Source: Favolaschia claudopus (taxonomy: Eukaryota; Basidiomycota; Agaricomycetes; Agaricales; Mycenaceae). From it: 64,000 nucleotides of DNA. Each line of letters starts with the position of its first letter. The first letter of the stretch is position 1. The translations under genes were made by a program, and so were the position numbers. Under the pieces are notes generated by a model. It saw only the letters and a program-made list of their open reading frames with translations. It searched no databases and was not told the DNA's origin. Shown piece after piece: positions 34,719 through 46,503 of the stretch. The stretch is from the NCBI GenBank assembly GCA_037176885.1, contig JAWWNJ010000006.1, forward strand, positions 682,001-746,000. The letters are read 5' to 3'.

Positions 34719-35930
34719 ATGAACTTCAAGTCTCCCCAACATCCATGCTACAAAAACCGCGATCCCAAATCTCAGCTCAACCCCACCCTCAAATGTAACC
34801 TGAAATATATAAAAATGGACGTCGCTTCCATCCCCGACGGTTATCCCTACGCACTTCACGCCATCGAGGCGTTGAACTATGGTCAAAACGGTAACGGGAA
34901 CCGCAAATATCTCCCCATTCCCTTTTTCGAATTTCTCGGATACGGCGCACCCAGCCGACATTGGGACACCTGGAGACGCGTACATTGATCTCGAACTGAA
35001 CGCGCACGCTTTATACGCTAAACTCGAGGTGACATGGGCGAAGTGGCCAGGACCAGAGGCCGATCTATCTCAGCAGCTCGTTCATCCTCACCTACTCAAC
35101 GACGACAATCGTGGACGTTTCGTTAGCCTCCTTCCCGAGAAAGGCGTCGAGTGGGTCAGCCGGCGCACAATCATATATCGCCAGGACCCAGAGACGCCTC
35201 GCAGCGCCGAGACCCTCATCAAACAGCATCTCGTGGACAGGGGTCTGGTGAGCAGGGGTAGGTTCGTGCGGAAAAGTCAGGCCGCCAGCTCCATCGACAT
35301 CACATCATCGTCCGAGTCCGAGTCCGAGTTCGGGTTCGAGTCTGGCGCTGAACCTGCCCCAAAGTTCACCTCAGACTCCGGGCTTGACGGTATTCGCCCT
35401 TCCAAACGGGCTCGGAGAATTGCCTCCGTTTCGCGCCCCGACCATATTCAGACGAAACTCGAGAAGGAGCTGGTGGCACTGCAGGCGGACGAGGAGCTCA
35501 AGCAGCTGAAAACCAAGAAGAATCAACTCATGGCGGCTCTAGGCTGCCAGCACTCATCAACCCTCCCCTCAGAGGTGCTTCAGGGGCTCGAAAAACATTA
35601 CCTTTGTTCGTATTTGCCGTATGGTATCTGTATCTTCTTTTCTGAACCTTCTACTTCAGATGTGACCACTGCACCATCTATCACTCGTAAGATTTCCCTG
35701 CTCTCGAAAGACTGTACACATTCTGAAAAACACTTCTCCAGCTGCTGAAGCGAAACAAGACATTCCCGACCTGAAGACTCAAATAAAACAAGGTTTGTGT
35801 TTCTGCGTTGCGTGGGCATCAATTACCTCTAACTGTGTCTAGTTAAGGACGCTTTGCGAGCTATGGAAGCCAGGCGTCAAGCTGCAGAGAAACAGGTGGC
35901 GGAATACAAACAGAAAAACAATCTGTTGTG
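34719..35930 (+). pseudogene. Unknown tandem family, copy A (one frameshift)
   Basis: Same gene type as copy B at 36941. Exons 34719-35605, 35660-35686 (27 nt), 35742-35792 and 35843-35930 share B's intron positions, including the 27 nt microexon. The N-terminal domain shows CNLKYIKMDVASIPDGYPY and LPIPFFEFLGYG; then frame is lost by about two bases near 34952, and the other frame continues ADIGTPGDAYIDLELNAHAL, WAKWPGP, HPHLLND and GVEWVSRRT. An acidic Ser-rich stretch, RPSKRARRIAS (basic cluster) and a Lys/Glu coiled coil follow. No function is known to me. The break is clear against B, but a sequencing error cannot be excluded. Confidence 0.65.
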
Positions 35931-36940
35931 ACTGAATGGAACGGGAAGCGGCGGGTTAGATTTTCAAAATGAGTCTTTCTCTTTGCGTACGTGCTACGGT
36001 ACTCAGCGTATACGAAAATGTTGCACGATTATTGTTTGATGCGGCACTCGTCTCAAATTATCGTATGATAAAAACTGTCTTCCTCAATTCCGGACCTCTT
36101 TCAACTTAGGACCTTCGAATCCGTACTGCTCGCTGGTGAAGACAAAAAATGCTTGAAACTGAGTCCAAGGACGTCGCATATAATATAAGCTTTCGCGAGC
36201 TCGGAGTAAGGAACTGAACGGTGTGTGACAGGATCCCGTGATTCGTGACTGTACGCGTCAGCCACTGCCGCTATCTCAGTCCACGTCATCCATGCTGGCA
36301 CCCAAACCAACAGCTCTTAGAACCTTCTCATTATTTTCAGCTAGCGACTCGCCACCTGGCTCAGTTGAGCTCAAGAGACTCGGAGACAGCATTGATGACT
36401 ACAAAATCTCAATTCAAGACTCAAAGTCGTTCTCAAGGAGATTGGAGGCAACATCTCGATCTCATCCACTACTCATCCACTGTGGCTTCAGATCACGTCA
36501 AGTCTTGCCAGCGATGGATCACCGGGCAAGATGAGCTTTCAGGGCTGAACTTGTAAGCGTAATCTTGGGCGTAATCTTAGGGTCCAGTCGCATACAAAAC
36601 TGAAAGAAAGTACCGTCAGAGTTGTGGACTCGCTTGGAATGGGGGTTTTGACATGGCAGTTTTCCGTCGCAAGCTGCCTACACTTTGGAATCGTACATGC
36701 GTGGGCATCTCGATGTGCCTTCAAGTTGTCATGCCAGAATTTCAAGGTTCTCTGGAGCAAAGCGAAGACCATTCCGTCTCAATAGTTCCGGACTTCATGT
36801 AGAATTCATCGAGACTTATCTGGCTCATCCGAGTCCTGGAAGGAACGTCACGCCAGCGAAATTGGCTTCTTGAAACGCGAATCTGACACCACCCACGTAA
36901 ACCACCTCTGCGCTTCATTCTCGCTCTGCTTTCGTCTACG
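35931..36940. other. Intergenic between copies A and B
   Basis: 1,010 bp with no convincing coding frame and no detectable leftover of either copy. Confidence 0.4.
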
Positions 36941-38262
36941 ATGGCTTTTGAGCCATCTGCGACCCTACCCCAGCACCCATGCTACCAACACCACGAACCT
37001 GGATCAATGTTTCCGAGTTCTATGCATGTCACTCTCAAATACATCAAGGTTCTCATGGGTTCCATCCCTTCCAACTATCCATACGATCTTCCCGCCGTCG
37101 AAGGCTTAAACTTCGGACCCAACGCCCTTCCTGTCCCCTTCTTCGACATTCGTGGCCATGGTCAACCCTCTGCAGACATCGGCACCTCAGGTGATATCTT
37201 TATCGACCTCAGCGCGCACACCATGTACATGAAAGCCGGGGAGGACTGGGCAAAGTGGTCGGGGCCTGCAGTCCTCGTCTCAGGGTTCCTCACCCACCCG
37301 CACTTTGTCGAGGGAAAGCGAGCGCGATACCTCAATTTCCGCGCAAATCACGGCGTTGAATATGTCGCGGCGCAGACGGTCAGGGACCGACAGCTCGAGC
37401 TGCGCGAGGCGGGGCTGCTCACAGATCCGGATTTCTATAGTCTTGAGGCGAGTTTGGGTATTGCGTCTAGAATCATCCAGGAGTCTTTGGGCGAGAAAGC
37501 TGCTGTCGTCCGCAAGCAGATACCGTTAGCGCAAAAGAGGGTATGGGGCAGCTTTCGTAAACCAAGCCCTGCCCCCACCCCCACTCAGGACAGCAGCGAC
37601 TCTTCGGAGGATTTGTTCGCATCGGATCCCGAGGCTTCCGACTCCGAGTCGGAATCCCAAGCGTCTGACGACTTTTATTACCCTTCCAAGCGTGCTCGCA
37701 CACTCGCCTCGTCCTCCACTTCTCCTACCAGCATCTCTACCAACCGTTCTAAGCTCAAGTCGCCGCCATCCAGAGCGCGTCCTCATGCCGATCCTGTTAT
37801 TCAGAAACTCGAGAAAGAATTAGCGGCATTGGAAGCCGACAGGGCGTTGGATGTTTTGAAGGCCACAAAACGCAGCCTCCTCGGGTCTCTTGATGCTCCC
37901 CGTAAATTGGCGGTAGTGCCAGAACTCTTCAAGACGCTGCAGAAGAACTACCTTTGTTCGTATGCCCTTCCTGTGCTTGGGAAGCCGTACTGAAACCTGT
38001 TCATTCAGATGCCTCTGTCCCATCGGTTGTCACTCGTATGTCTTCCTCGTCGTGGTCTTGCTCCTCTAACAATCCCTCCAGCTGCCGAAGCCGAGCAGGC
38101 TCTTCCTGATCTGCGTGTGCAAGTCGAAAGAGGTCGGACTCATATTTTGCCCCGTTTGTCTGTCGTCTCATTATCATTTTGGGAGCAGGCAAGAAAGCTC
38201 TCATCAGCACGAGAAATAAGCGAAAGGAGGTCGAGAAGGATCTGGTCGCGAAGGGCGAATAA
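36941..38262 (+). CDS. Unknown tandem family, copy B (intact)
   Basis: I do not recognise a named family. Exons 36941-37955, 38009-38035 (27 nt), 38082-38132 and 38189-38262 give about 388 residues. The N-terminal 130 residues form the shared domain: LKYIKVLMGSIPSNYPYDLP, LPVPFFDIRGHGQPS, GTSGDIFIDLSAHTMYM, WAKWSGP, THPHF and HGVEYVAAQTV. A linker follows, then a Ser/Asp/Glu-rich stretch, YPSKRARTLAS (possible nuclear signal), and a coiled coil (QKLEKELAALEADRAL) ending in KRKEVEKDLVAKGE. The layout suggests a nuclear protein that oligomerises, which is inference only. Flanked by two broken relatives on the same strand. Confidence 0.75.
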
Positions 38263-38617
38263 TTGTGCGGCGCTTTCGAGCAGGACAGTGAATTAGCATG
38301 GGCTGGTTTTCTTGATGTGTATGTGTATCGTGCATCTCCCTTGAATTTCTTTTCTTGTTCCTATCGTACCGCCAGTCAAACGGTCTGTGGAGTTCATCCG
38401 CCGCATTGCTTTCCCCGCACCGGGTCGATGTCCAGCGCACTATCTCCCCGGTTTCACGTTTTCCTCATTGGTATTCATAGAAGCAACGATCCCCGACGGA
38501 GCCGATTGGTCCAACTTCTGTCTAGCTGGCTTCGAATCTGAACTGAACGTACATCAGGCTTCGATCCTACTTAATGAGCGTGCGACTGGCCACAGAAAAG
38601 AAAGCGTGCTCTCTCTC

Positions 38618-39919
38618 CTCCCTCATGAGCTCTACGACCCTCCCAAGCATCCGCACCTCCGTGGCACTCCTTTGCCTTCCTCCGCGCAGCTACCCAGTCT
38701 AACAGCGAAACTCGCCTATTTCAAAATGACTCATGAAAACTTGCTCTCCAATTATCCTACGAGACATCGTCTTCGTCCGGGAAAAAGCCAGGCGCTAAGG
38801 TCTTTCATATACCGTATTGCGAGATCTCAGGCTGCGGTCCACCCCCAAAAGATCTTGTAGGCACTCAACTCGGCGACATTTACATCGACGTGACGCCCGG
38901 TCGTAAGGCCTTGTACGGCAAAATATCCGATAGCCACCCGTGCTGGAAACAATGGTACGATCCACACCCGCGCCACAAGACGGAGGAGAACACGGTTAGA
39001 CACCCGCACTTCGACGACCGTCTTCTGTGGTGTTAGCGATGCCAGAGGCGTCTCGTGGTTCGTTCCGACGACGGTGACGTCCAATTCCCAACGCGCCCGT
39101 AAGAACGGATTCGTGTCTTCGAGCCCCCAGAAATCAGAGACCGAAAAAGCTCGGGAAGCGTCTATGCTCATTCAGCTTTCCTTGGCCGAAGCTAAGCGAC
39201 AGAGGGAGAAAGGGCCATCTCATGGGCCAACTGATCCAAAGTCCACCACCTCGCCCCTCTCCTCGCCGGAATTGTCGCCAGAACCTGTGCTGGGGAAGCG
39301 TAAGACGCGCGGTAGCGGGGCGGGAAATGTGTCTCTCGACACGGCCGAATCGAGCGCTATAAGCTCCTCCTCGAGCGCTCGATTCAGCAACTCAAGGACG
39401 ATAAAACAGCAACTCGTAGAAGAAATTCGTGTCCTTGAGAAACAACTTGCTTCTCAGCCCCAGCTCACCGTCGCCGAGCCGAAGCTTCTCGAGTGGACCA
39501 ACGAAATTGTTCGCGGTATGTATTGTATCGTTCTGCAACGCCACAATGGAGCTAAATTCGTGATGAAACTGCAGACGGAATCCGGATGCGCAGGCAAGGT
39601 GACTTCAACTCCTCCTCCTTGCCCCGACGGCAATACATTGAACACTTGCAGACATGAATGAGAGCGTACGCGAATACTGGGACCTCAAGACGGAATTGGC
39701 TGCTGGTAAGCAGGGCGTTCTTGGAAGTTAATCCATTTTCACGATTCGGATGATACAGATGAGGAGCAATTGAGAGTTGAAGCGAAGTTACTAGAAGACG
39801 CTCAGATGAATCTTGGTCTCGCAATCGCCCAGCAGAGGCTCAAACGTACGGGTTTTCTTGCCCTCAATCCCCGAATCTCCGCTGACGAGCTTTACCTAGA
39901 AATAATTCCCGTTAAGTGA
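38618..39919 (+). pseudogene. Unknown tandem family, copy C (several frameshifts)
   Basis: Blocks of the family appear in order but in shifting frames: KHPHLRGTPLP, LTAKLAYFKMTHENLLSNYP, then HIPYCEISGCG and LGDIYIDVTPGRKALYGKIS, HPHFDDRLLWC, then SDARGVSWFVPTTV. Frame breaks lie near 38640, 38760 and 39034. The downstream part stays open: Ser-rich stretch, coiled coil (LVEEIRVLEKQLAS), and exons starting DMNESVREYWDL and DEEQLRVEAKLL, ending at the TGA 39917-39919. The C-terminal exons could still be expressed. An open frame further left (from 38387) has no clear counterpart in the other copies. Confidence 0.6.
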
Positions 39920-40045
39920 TTTTCGTCCACCGTCTTGCACTCGTGCCGCTTCATATGCAGTAGTAGTATTGCGAAATCTTGAAACTGTATTGCAGTTGTA
40001 GTATATCTTCGTACAAACATCGTACAAGTACACATTGAGCCAAAT

Positions 40046-43000
40046 TCACAATTTGTGCGCTTTCTCCTTCCCAAGATATGCGACCGCAATCTCTCTTGCG
40101 TCCAAGCCGTGTGCGACAACCACCTGGGGGTCACCCGGCATCACATCCAACGAATTGTCGCTCCATCTGACATCCGGCCCGTCCCCAAGAGCACTCAGCC
40201 AGAGCCCTTTCACCGGACGCGCCGCGCTCACAGTCACTTTGCTCGTTGCCGCATCGACATCTACAACGAGCCGCGGGTCTCGCAGAAGCGATGGCTCGAC
40301 GTGACGCAGAGGCTGCGGCCAGTCCGCGTACCGCGCGACGACGGAGCCGCCTTCTTCCGCCAAAAGACGTGCAGACACGACCACCGTGTGCGTGGTGGTA
40401 AACTGAGCGTCACCCGTAAGTGGCGGACCGGCGATATCGCGCGGCGGCCCGGGGCATGGCAGGGCGAGCAGCTCTGTGGCTTGGTTAGGGGCCAAGGTGA
40501 CAATATGCGTCTCGGTGTGTGTCCAGGACGACTTGAGGTCGGCGCAATGTAGCTCGAGTGTCGCGCGCAGTGGGGTGAGGGAGGCGTTCGTGCCCCAGAT
40601 CTCCAGAGAGGCGCCGTAGGACTGATAGTTTCCAAATTCGTAGTACTGAGGGGGACGATCATTCGGCCGGTTTTTTCATGACCTGTGCGACGATGGCTCA
40701 GTCAAGTATCACGAAGGAAAGTCATCGAAGCCTACCGTGCGCAAGATCCCCACAGTGTGTGTCGCTAGCTGCCGGGCGATGGTGAAATACACGGGTTTAG
40801 GTCGAAGCTATGGTGTCGGATCAGTCACAAGAACTAGAAAGGAAAGGGACGAAGATGCGCACGAAGTAGTCTGCAATGGCCCACGACGTAACCGGCCAGC
40901 AGTCATTCAGCTGCCATACCAAAACTCCGCCCGTCTGCGGGTATGAAAAATCAATGAACGTATGAAGGAACTCGGCTGAACGCACATATTGTTTACCAGG
41001 TCCACCCCACTTGCGGCGCCACACCTGGTAAGCATAGCCAACCCCGTCAGAGGCCATGAGACGCGTATTATATACATATCTGGAGCAGGAGATCAGCATC
41101 AATTCGTCGAGATTAGAGGGACACGTACGTTTCGAGATCCTCAGTAACTCTGAAATTTTCGTTCATCAGGATCGCCAGTCGACGCTCAAACTGGCCTGCA
41201 CGACAATGCTGTGCCATCAACGCGCTCTGTGCGTGTCTTTCCTCCTCGCCGGCACCGTCCATCCAATACTCGATTGTCTTCATCTCTGGGTGGCTCGGGA
41301 TTCCAAACTCCCTGTAGACATTTAATCAGTGTCAGCATGATGGAAGAGTAGCATGCAGCGTACGAAACGAAACGACCTCCAAGCTTGACGTAGTCGTGGT
41401 ACGGGTACTCCTTGCCTCCCCAGATGTTCCATTGATGCACGTCTCCGACCGTCGGGTCGCTGGTGTCCCAGCCCTTGCCACCATAAGGAGAGCCGCGGTG
41501 GTACGGAATGGGTTGTGGACCAGTAAGAGCGGCGACAACCTCAGGAAGAACTCCCTCGTAGAGCTTGACAGCGGGGAGGGTCGGGACATCTGAAGACAAA
41601 TAGGATTAATCGGCGGGACGACCAAAGGCGATAACACCTACCGCCCCACTGCAGGACCATCTGATAGTCTTCGTTGTTTCCGCAAAAGAGCGCGATGGAT
41701 GGGTGATGTCGCAAGCGTTTGACATTATCTTCGGCTTCTTTGCGAACGCTGGCAACGAAGGAATCGTGCGCGGGGTATACACCACACGCGAATTGGAAGT
41801 CCTGCCAAACGAGAATTCCTAGTTCTGCAATCCACTCCAGTCAGTGACGTGAAATAGCTAAGGGACACTGAAATGATAGCATACCATCGCAGATATCATA
41901 GAATACGTCCGGCTCGTAAATTCCACCACCCCATATGCGCACCATGTTTTGGTTCCCGTCGCGCAGAAGGGTGAGCCAGGCGCGATATCGCTCCGACGTG
42001 ATGGTGGTGAGGAAATTGTCTGCGGGAACCCAGTTTGACCCTGACCTCGGGTCAGTGAATGTACATTGAAGTGAAACAGAACGATCTTACCGCCCATAAA
42101 CATGCGGACCCCGTTGATCTCGAACAAGAAAGAGGTGCCCGTGCCATATTGGTCCGGTTCTTTCAACTCCTCCTGGATCAGCTTGACGCGACGGAAACCT
42201 ACACGTGTCGTACTCTCGTCGATGGTCTGACCAACCTTTGACAGGAGTAGGACAGAGACAGTGTAGAGAGGTTGTGCACCATAGCCCACAGGCCACCACG
42301 TCTCGACCATTCCCTTGAGATCCCAGGTGACGGAGGTGCCAGATACGTCTTCCGACTTTATCACAGTCTTCTTTTCATCCGACAAAGTAACGCGGATGGA
42401 AAGGTCGGAAGCGGATTCAAGAGTGGCGTGAACTTGAAGAGATGGAACATTCTCGTCGGAGAGAAGAGCGCTTGTGTGGACCTCTTGTATGCGCGATGTG
42501 TATGTTTTAAGCGTAATGGGACGGTAGGGACCGCATGTCATAAGCTCAGGGCCCTAGAACGTGGTAATTAGAGGTGAAGAGTGACTCTTGTGGAACATGC
42601 TATACCCAGTCCCATCTATGGAAAAGAAGATTAGCTACGCGAACTATTGAGAATGTTTGATGCTCACCGCCAATCGTATTGAGCTTTGCGAACATAAACG
42701 CGGCTAGGATCGCCCAAGTTTGTCGATCCAGCTCGGACCTTTCCCATGTCGGCTTCGAGCTCCTTGGCGCGGTGATGCGCCGATTTGAAGTGTAACAGCA
42801 GGGTATTTTGCGGCTTCAAAGAAGCCAATTCCAAGGTTACTTCGTGGGTCTGGAATTGATTGTCGGCCTCAAGTATTTTCTTTCCATTCTGGTCAAAGTC
42901 AGCATGGAGAATCAAGTGCTCTTCAATCGAACGAACCAGATATACGTCGCACAGAGTGTCCAGTCCAAGGAACTCCAGCAATCCATGGGTTTCGTCTGGG

Positions 43001-43303
43001 CCGGCGGAATAATCGAAACTGCACTGGTATAACCACTCGACCTCGCCGATCCCTGTCCATAGATGAAAATCTCGGACCTCCAATCAGTCTAAAGAACTTA
43101 CATTGAACTTTATGCTCGTTGAAGCCGAGGTATGGGTCGGGAATCAGTTTGTGTTTGAGCAATTCGATGTGAATCTCGGAGGGATACACCAGAGCAGACT
43201 TCCATCCATCTGTGCCGATCTCGTCGACAACCGAAGTAACACTGGGCTCCCGCTGCTTCCACGACCAGTTGCTGCTTAGTTGAAGAATACGAACGGAGGT
43301 CAT
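40046..43303 (-). CDS. Beta-mannosidase, GH2
   Basis: Removes terminal beta-mannose from manno-oligosaccharides. The start MTSVRILQLSSNWSWKQ has no signal peptide, so the enzyme may be cytosolic. Spliced blocks: WIGEVEWLYQCSFDYSAG (sugar-binding domain), LGDPSRVYVRKAQYDWRWDWG, GPELMTCGPYRPITL, FEINGVRMFMGGSNWVPADN, WQDFQFACGVYP, CGNNED (acid/base Glu), FVSEFGIPS (nucleophile Glu) and LVWQLNDCWPVTSW. Phase-consistent introns were checked at six places. The stop is a TGA at 40046-40048. The upstream side abuts a transposon 258 bp from the start codon, which may affect its promoter. Confidence 0.92.
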
Positions 43304-44320
43304 GAAGACAGGTAGAGGCAGGTCCAGAGTTCGACTTGGCCTGTGCACGAGTGCAATCTAAATATCAATTCGGCGGCAGCTGACGGTCCGATAATTGGAA
43401 TCAATTGGAAAATTTGCGGCAAAATGTATTATGTACCATTGCGAACTGAGCGCTGAGCTCTGAGGCACAATCAGACCATTGACGGGGTTGGCCCATCGAT
43501 TTGCTGGGGTACGTTGTTGAGTTTTAGTCGGAGGTAACCCACAAATCAACCACAGAGTGACACGGCGGGCAAAGGTTTGTCATGTTCCATTTGAGGCAAT
43601 CGTGTCATGCACCTATCATGCGCCATGTCATGTTCTGAAAGCCCTTTGTTAGTCTGATTGCGGCAAAATCCGTGGCCACGATGCACCACTTTGTGTAAAA
43701 AAGACCGCTTTCTGAAAAAAAGCGATCACTCTCTTTCTGCCGGGTTTGTCCATAGAATAGCACTTAGTGGGACTTAGGATAAGTAAGAACAACAATAATA
43801 ATTCCCCTTAGCATAAGAAGCGGAAAACAAAATACATTGTTTGGACTTGGTTTGGACCTAATGATCTCAGGCTAATTATCTTATCAGCTGTCAAATGGGC
43901 TTTGTCGCGGAATCATGATCGAAACGCGTCCACCGTTCCCTCGTACACCTCTGGCTGCATCCACCTAGCGTCAAGCCCCAATGCTTCACAGCCTCGCGAA
44001 CTCCTTCGAACTCAAATGGGCCAACACAGCAGATTTCATTGCGATGGGCCGAGCGGCTATAGGGGTTCTTCCTGATGATGAATTTGTTGAGGGTGTGGAT
44101 GAGGAGGGGTGAAGGAGAGATGCCAAGGTCGGGCTAGAACGAAGCTGAGAGGGTAGAGGTGTCGACAAGGGTCGCCGAGATATTCGTTGGGTGTAGACGC
44201 AGGAGGGAAGAGACTCGATTGATCAATAAAAGTTGGCGCGTGCTCGGGGTTTTGCTCAGATGCTCGAAAGAAGTGGGTGGGTGAGAAGGAAGTGCATTGG
44301 CAATGCTGCCAATGAGTTTA

Positions 44321-44629
44321 CAGCTGTTCCGGAATACCTTGGCATGTTCACATTTTTTTTACACACTTTAGGACTTTTGATCGAGGTGATATGATGCACC
44401 ATTTATGGAGATGGCCGAATGCCGCTGTTCCCGACGCTTTCTGCCAACTCTGCTCATTTTCCGAGGACTTCTCCGCATTTCATAGCCGGTGCGTAGCCGC
44501 TGAGCTGCCGCTGCCAGGCGTCGCTAGCCGAGGTGATCCTTTCCTTTAAAGGTCCATCATATCAGTCCATCAAATGTGCGAGTTGCGTGCAAAAAAATGT
44601 GAACATGCCAAAGTATTCCGGAACAGCTG
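44321..44629. mobile_element. MITE, Tc1/mariner-like, TA target
   Basis: Ends start CAGCTGTTCCGGAATAC and form inverted repeats of about 38 bp with one mismatch; weaker pairing continues inward to about 90 bp. TA flanks both ends (44319-44320 and 44630-44631), the Tc1/mariner target. 309 bp, no coding capacity. Confidence 0.75.
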
Positions 44630-45237
44630 TAAGTACAAGATGGGATGGCTGCTCACGTTCTCTCGTGACACCGGAGCCCGCAATTGAGTAGACAAGCGAA
44701 ATGGAAGGTACGTAGAGTGCCCATGGTAAATCGGTCGGCTAGTCCAAACCTCGCCGCCGAACACACACCGGGAGACGCGCAAATACTAATAGGGAGACAG
44801 CCGCCGCCGCACGGCGCTCCGACTGGTTGACCCAATCCCCAGCGCGTTCCGAGTGCCATGAAGAATGTCGCGTCGGCATTGCTACAAAAGTGGATAGTGT
44901 ACGGGATAGGATACGAGACGGGGATCAAGAGATAATAAAGGTGAAACAGAATACTCAGCGCGTACTAGCCCAAGCCCTCGTCTCCTCCAAACCCATGTCC
45001 CCCGTGTTACGTGGCACTTGATCGCCGTCGACTCGTCTTCACGTAGAAAGTGGCGGAAGTCTTAGCTTGAGGTAAGGAGGGTCTGAATACGAAACGAGAA
45101 GGGAGAAAACGCGGTCAGAGGAAAGCAGCGCGGAGAGGCATGGTGGAAGAGGAAAACAAAAGACGCGTGGATGATCGTCTCGTGGGAGGTAACACCGCCA
45201 CCGCGTTGATCCGTCATGTCAACGAGCGGGGCTTGCT

Positions 45238-45673
45238 AGGACCCCGGTTTATCCCTTTGAAGGCTAGGTCCCGACGTCGACTGATTCGCCAATTTTTGTC
45301 CGGACGCGTTTGGGACCCAAAATTTGTTTTTTGTCCGGACACGACCTAGCCTAGGATGCCGTAACGCGCCAAACAGGGCAAATTCTTGTTCCCACGACGG
45401 TAAAAAGCTGAAAATTTTCTCCGCAACTACCGTTTCTGGCGATTTCCGTCCCAATTGGCGTCGTTGAACACAATTGGAGGGGACGCAGATTTTCTCCCGC
45501 CTACTTCGGCCGACCCAACCTCCGCAATTTGAGAAATTTTGTCCGGACGAGAACCTAGCCAACCCGGCCGCCAGGGTGTATTTTTGTCCGGTTGGGACCT
45601 AGGTTTCGAGGCCAAAATCATCGATTTTTGTCCGGACCGTGGGCTACCCTTCAAAGGGATAAACCGGGGTCCT
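45238..45673. mobile_element. MITE (436 bp) with 26 bp TIRs and 8 bp TSD
   Basis: Perfect 26 bp inverted ends start AGGACCCCGGTTTATCCC. The duplication GGCTTGCT flanks it at 45230-45237 and 45674-45681. Five same-strand copies of TTTTGTCCGG (near 45293, 45331, 45537, 45583 and 45633), several followed by ACCTAG, lie inside. Same design as the element at 2550-2991, with matching first bases but unrelated interior. Confidence 0.85.
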
Positions 45674-46503
45674 GGCTTGCTGGCGCTTGGAAGTTGGCGC
45701 TTCCACAAGGGCGAACTAAATGAGATGAAGAGGAGGGTGCTGATGAGATGCGGCTGCGCCCGCGCTTGTCAGGTTCGAGCTGAGCCATGCTACAGCGGGA
45801 CATTGCACAGGTCCACCATCAGCGCGACGATATCTCCACAACCCGGGGTCTATCGCTCTATATACTTCAGGTCCACCTGTTCACAGTCCCCAACTACCCC
45901 CCACTCACACCTCAGTTTTCTCGATCTCTACCTCAGCAGTTTTTGCGCTGGTGCGAGTTGAGCGCGGGTCATGGGACCTGGCCGGGCATGATTCGAAAAC
46001 ATAACAATACGCGACAACCCCCTACCTATCGCCCTATCCACCTCCGGTACACCTGCCTCCAACCCCCAACTACCCCCGCCATGAATTTCCGGGCGTCTGG
46101 TCGAGTAGATTTCTGGCGCGTTAGCCTCAAGCGTCTTGGCGGGGTCGTCTCCGGTGTTACGTAACCCATTCCCGCCCTTGATCATCGTTATCATATCTAA
46201 CCATGTTTTTTTTCCGCTTGTTTTTCTCGGAATTTGCATTGGCTCAGATTATCTTACTTTACTTTCCTTTGATTCATTTTCTATGTACTCTTTGTTATGT
46301 CCGTAAACTTCGTTTTCTCCCGTTTCCTGACAAATAATATGATTGATGCTTTTGTCCAAAATCGACGCAAATTGCGGGTGCATCGTGGCCACGGATTTTG
46401 CCGCAATCAGGCTAACAAAGGCCTTTCAGAACATGACCTGCCGCATGACATGTGCATGACACGATTGCCTCAAATGGAACATGACAAACCTTTGCCCGCC
46501 GTG

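Larger units (their letters stand above)
43561..46503. mobile_element. 2.94 kb element with 125 bp inverted repeats, CACTA/CMC-like
   Basis: The first 125 bp starting CACGGCGGGCAAAGG recur inverted at 46379-46503 with about six mismatches. Flanks carry the same three bases, TGA, at 43558-43560 and 46504-46506. CAC-starting ends with a 3 bp duplication suit CACTA/CMC-type DNA transposons, a group that includes Plavaka in agarics (inference). No transposase is visible inside, so it is non-autonomous. It carries two nested elements (44321-44629 and 45238-45673) and a degenerate direct repeat at about 45841-45900 and 46018-46077. The alternative is two independent short insertions. Confidence 0.65.
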
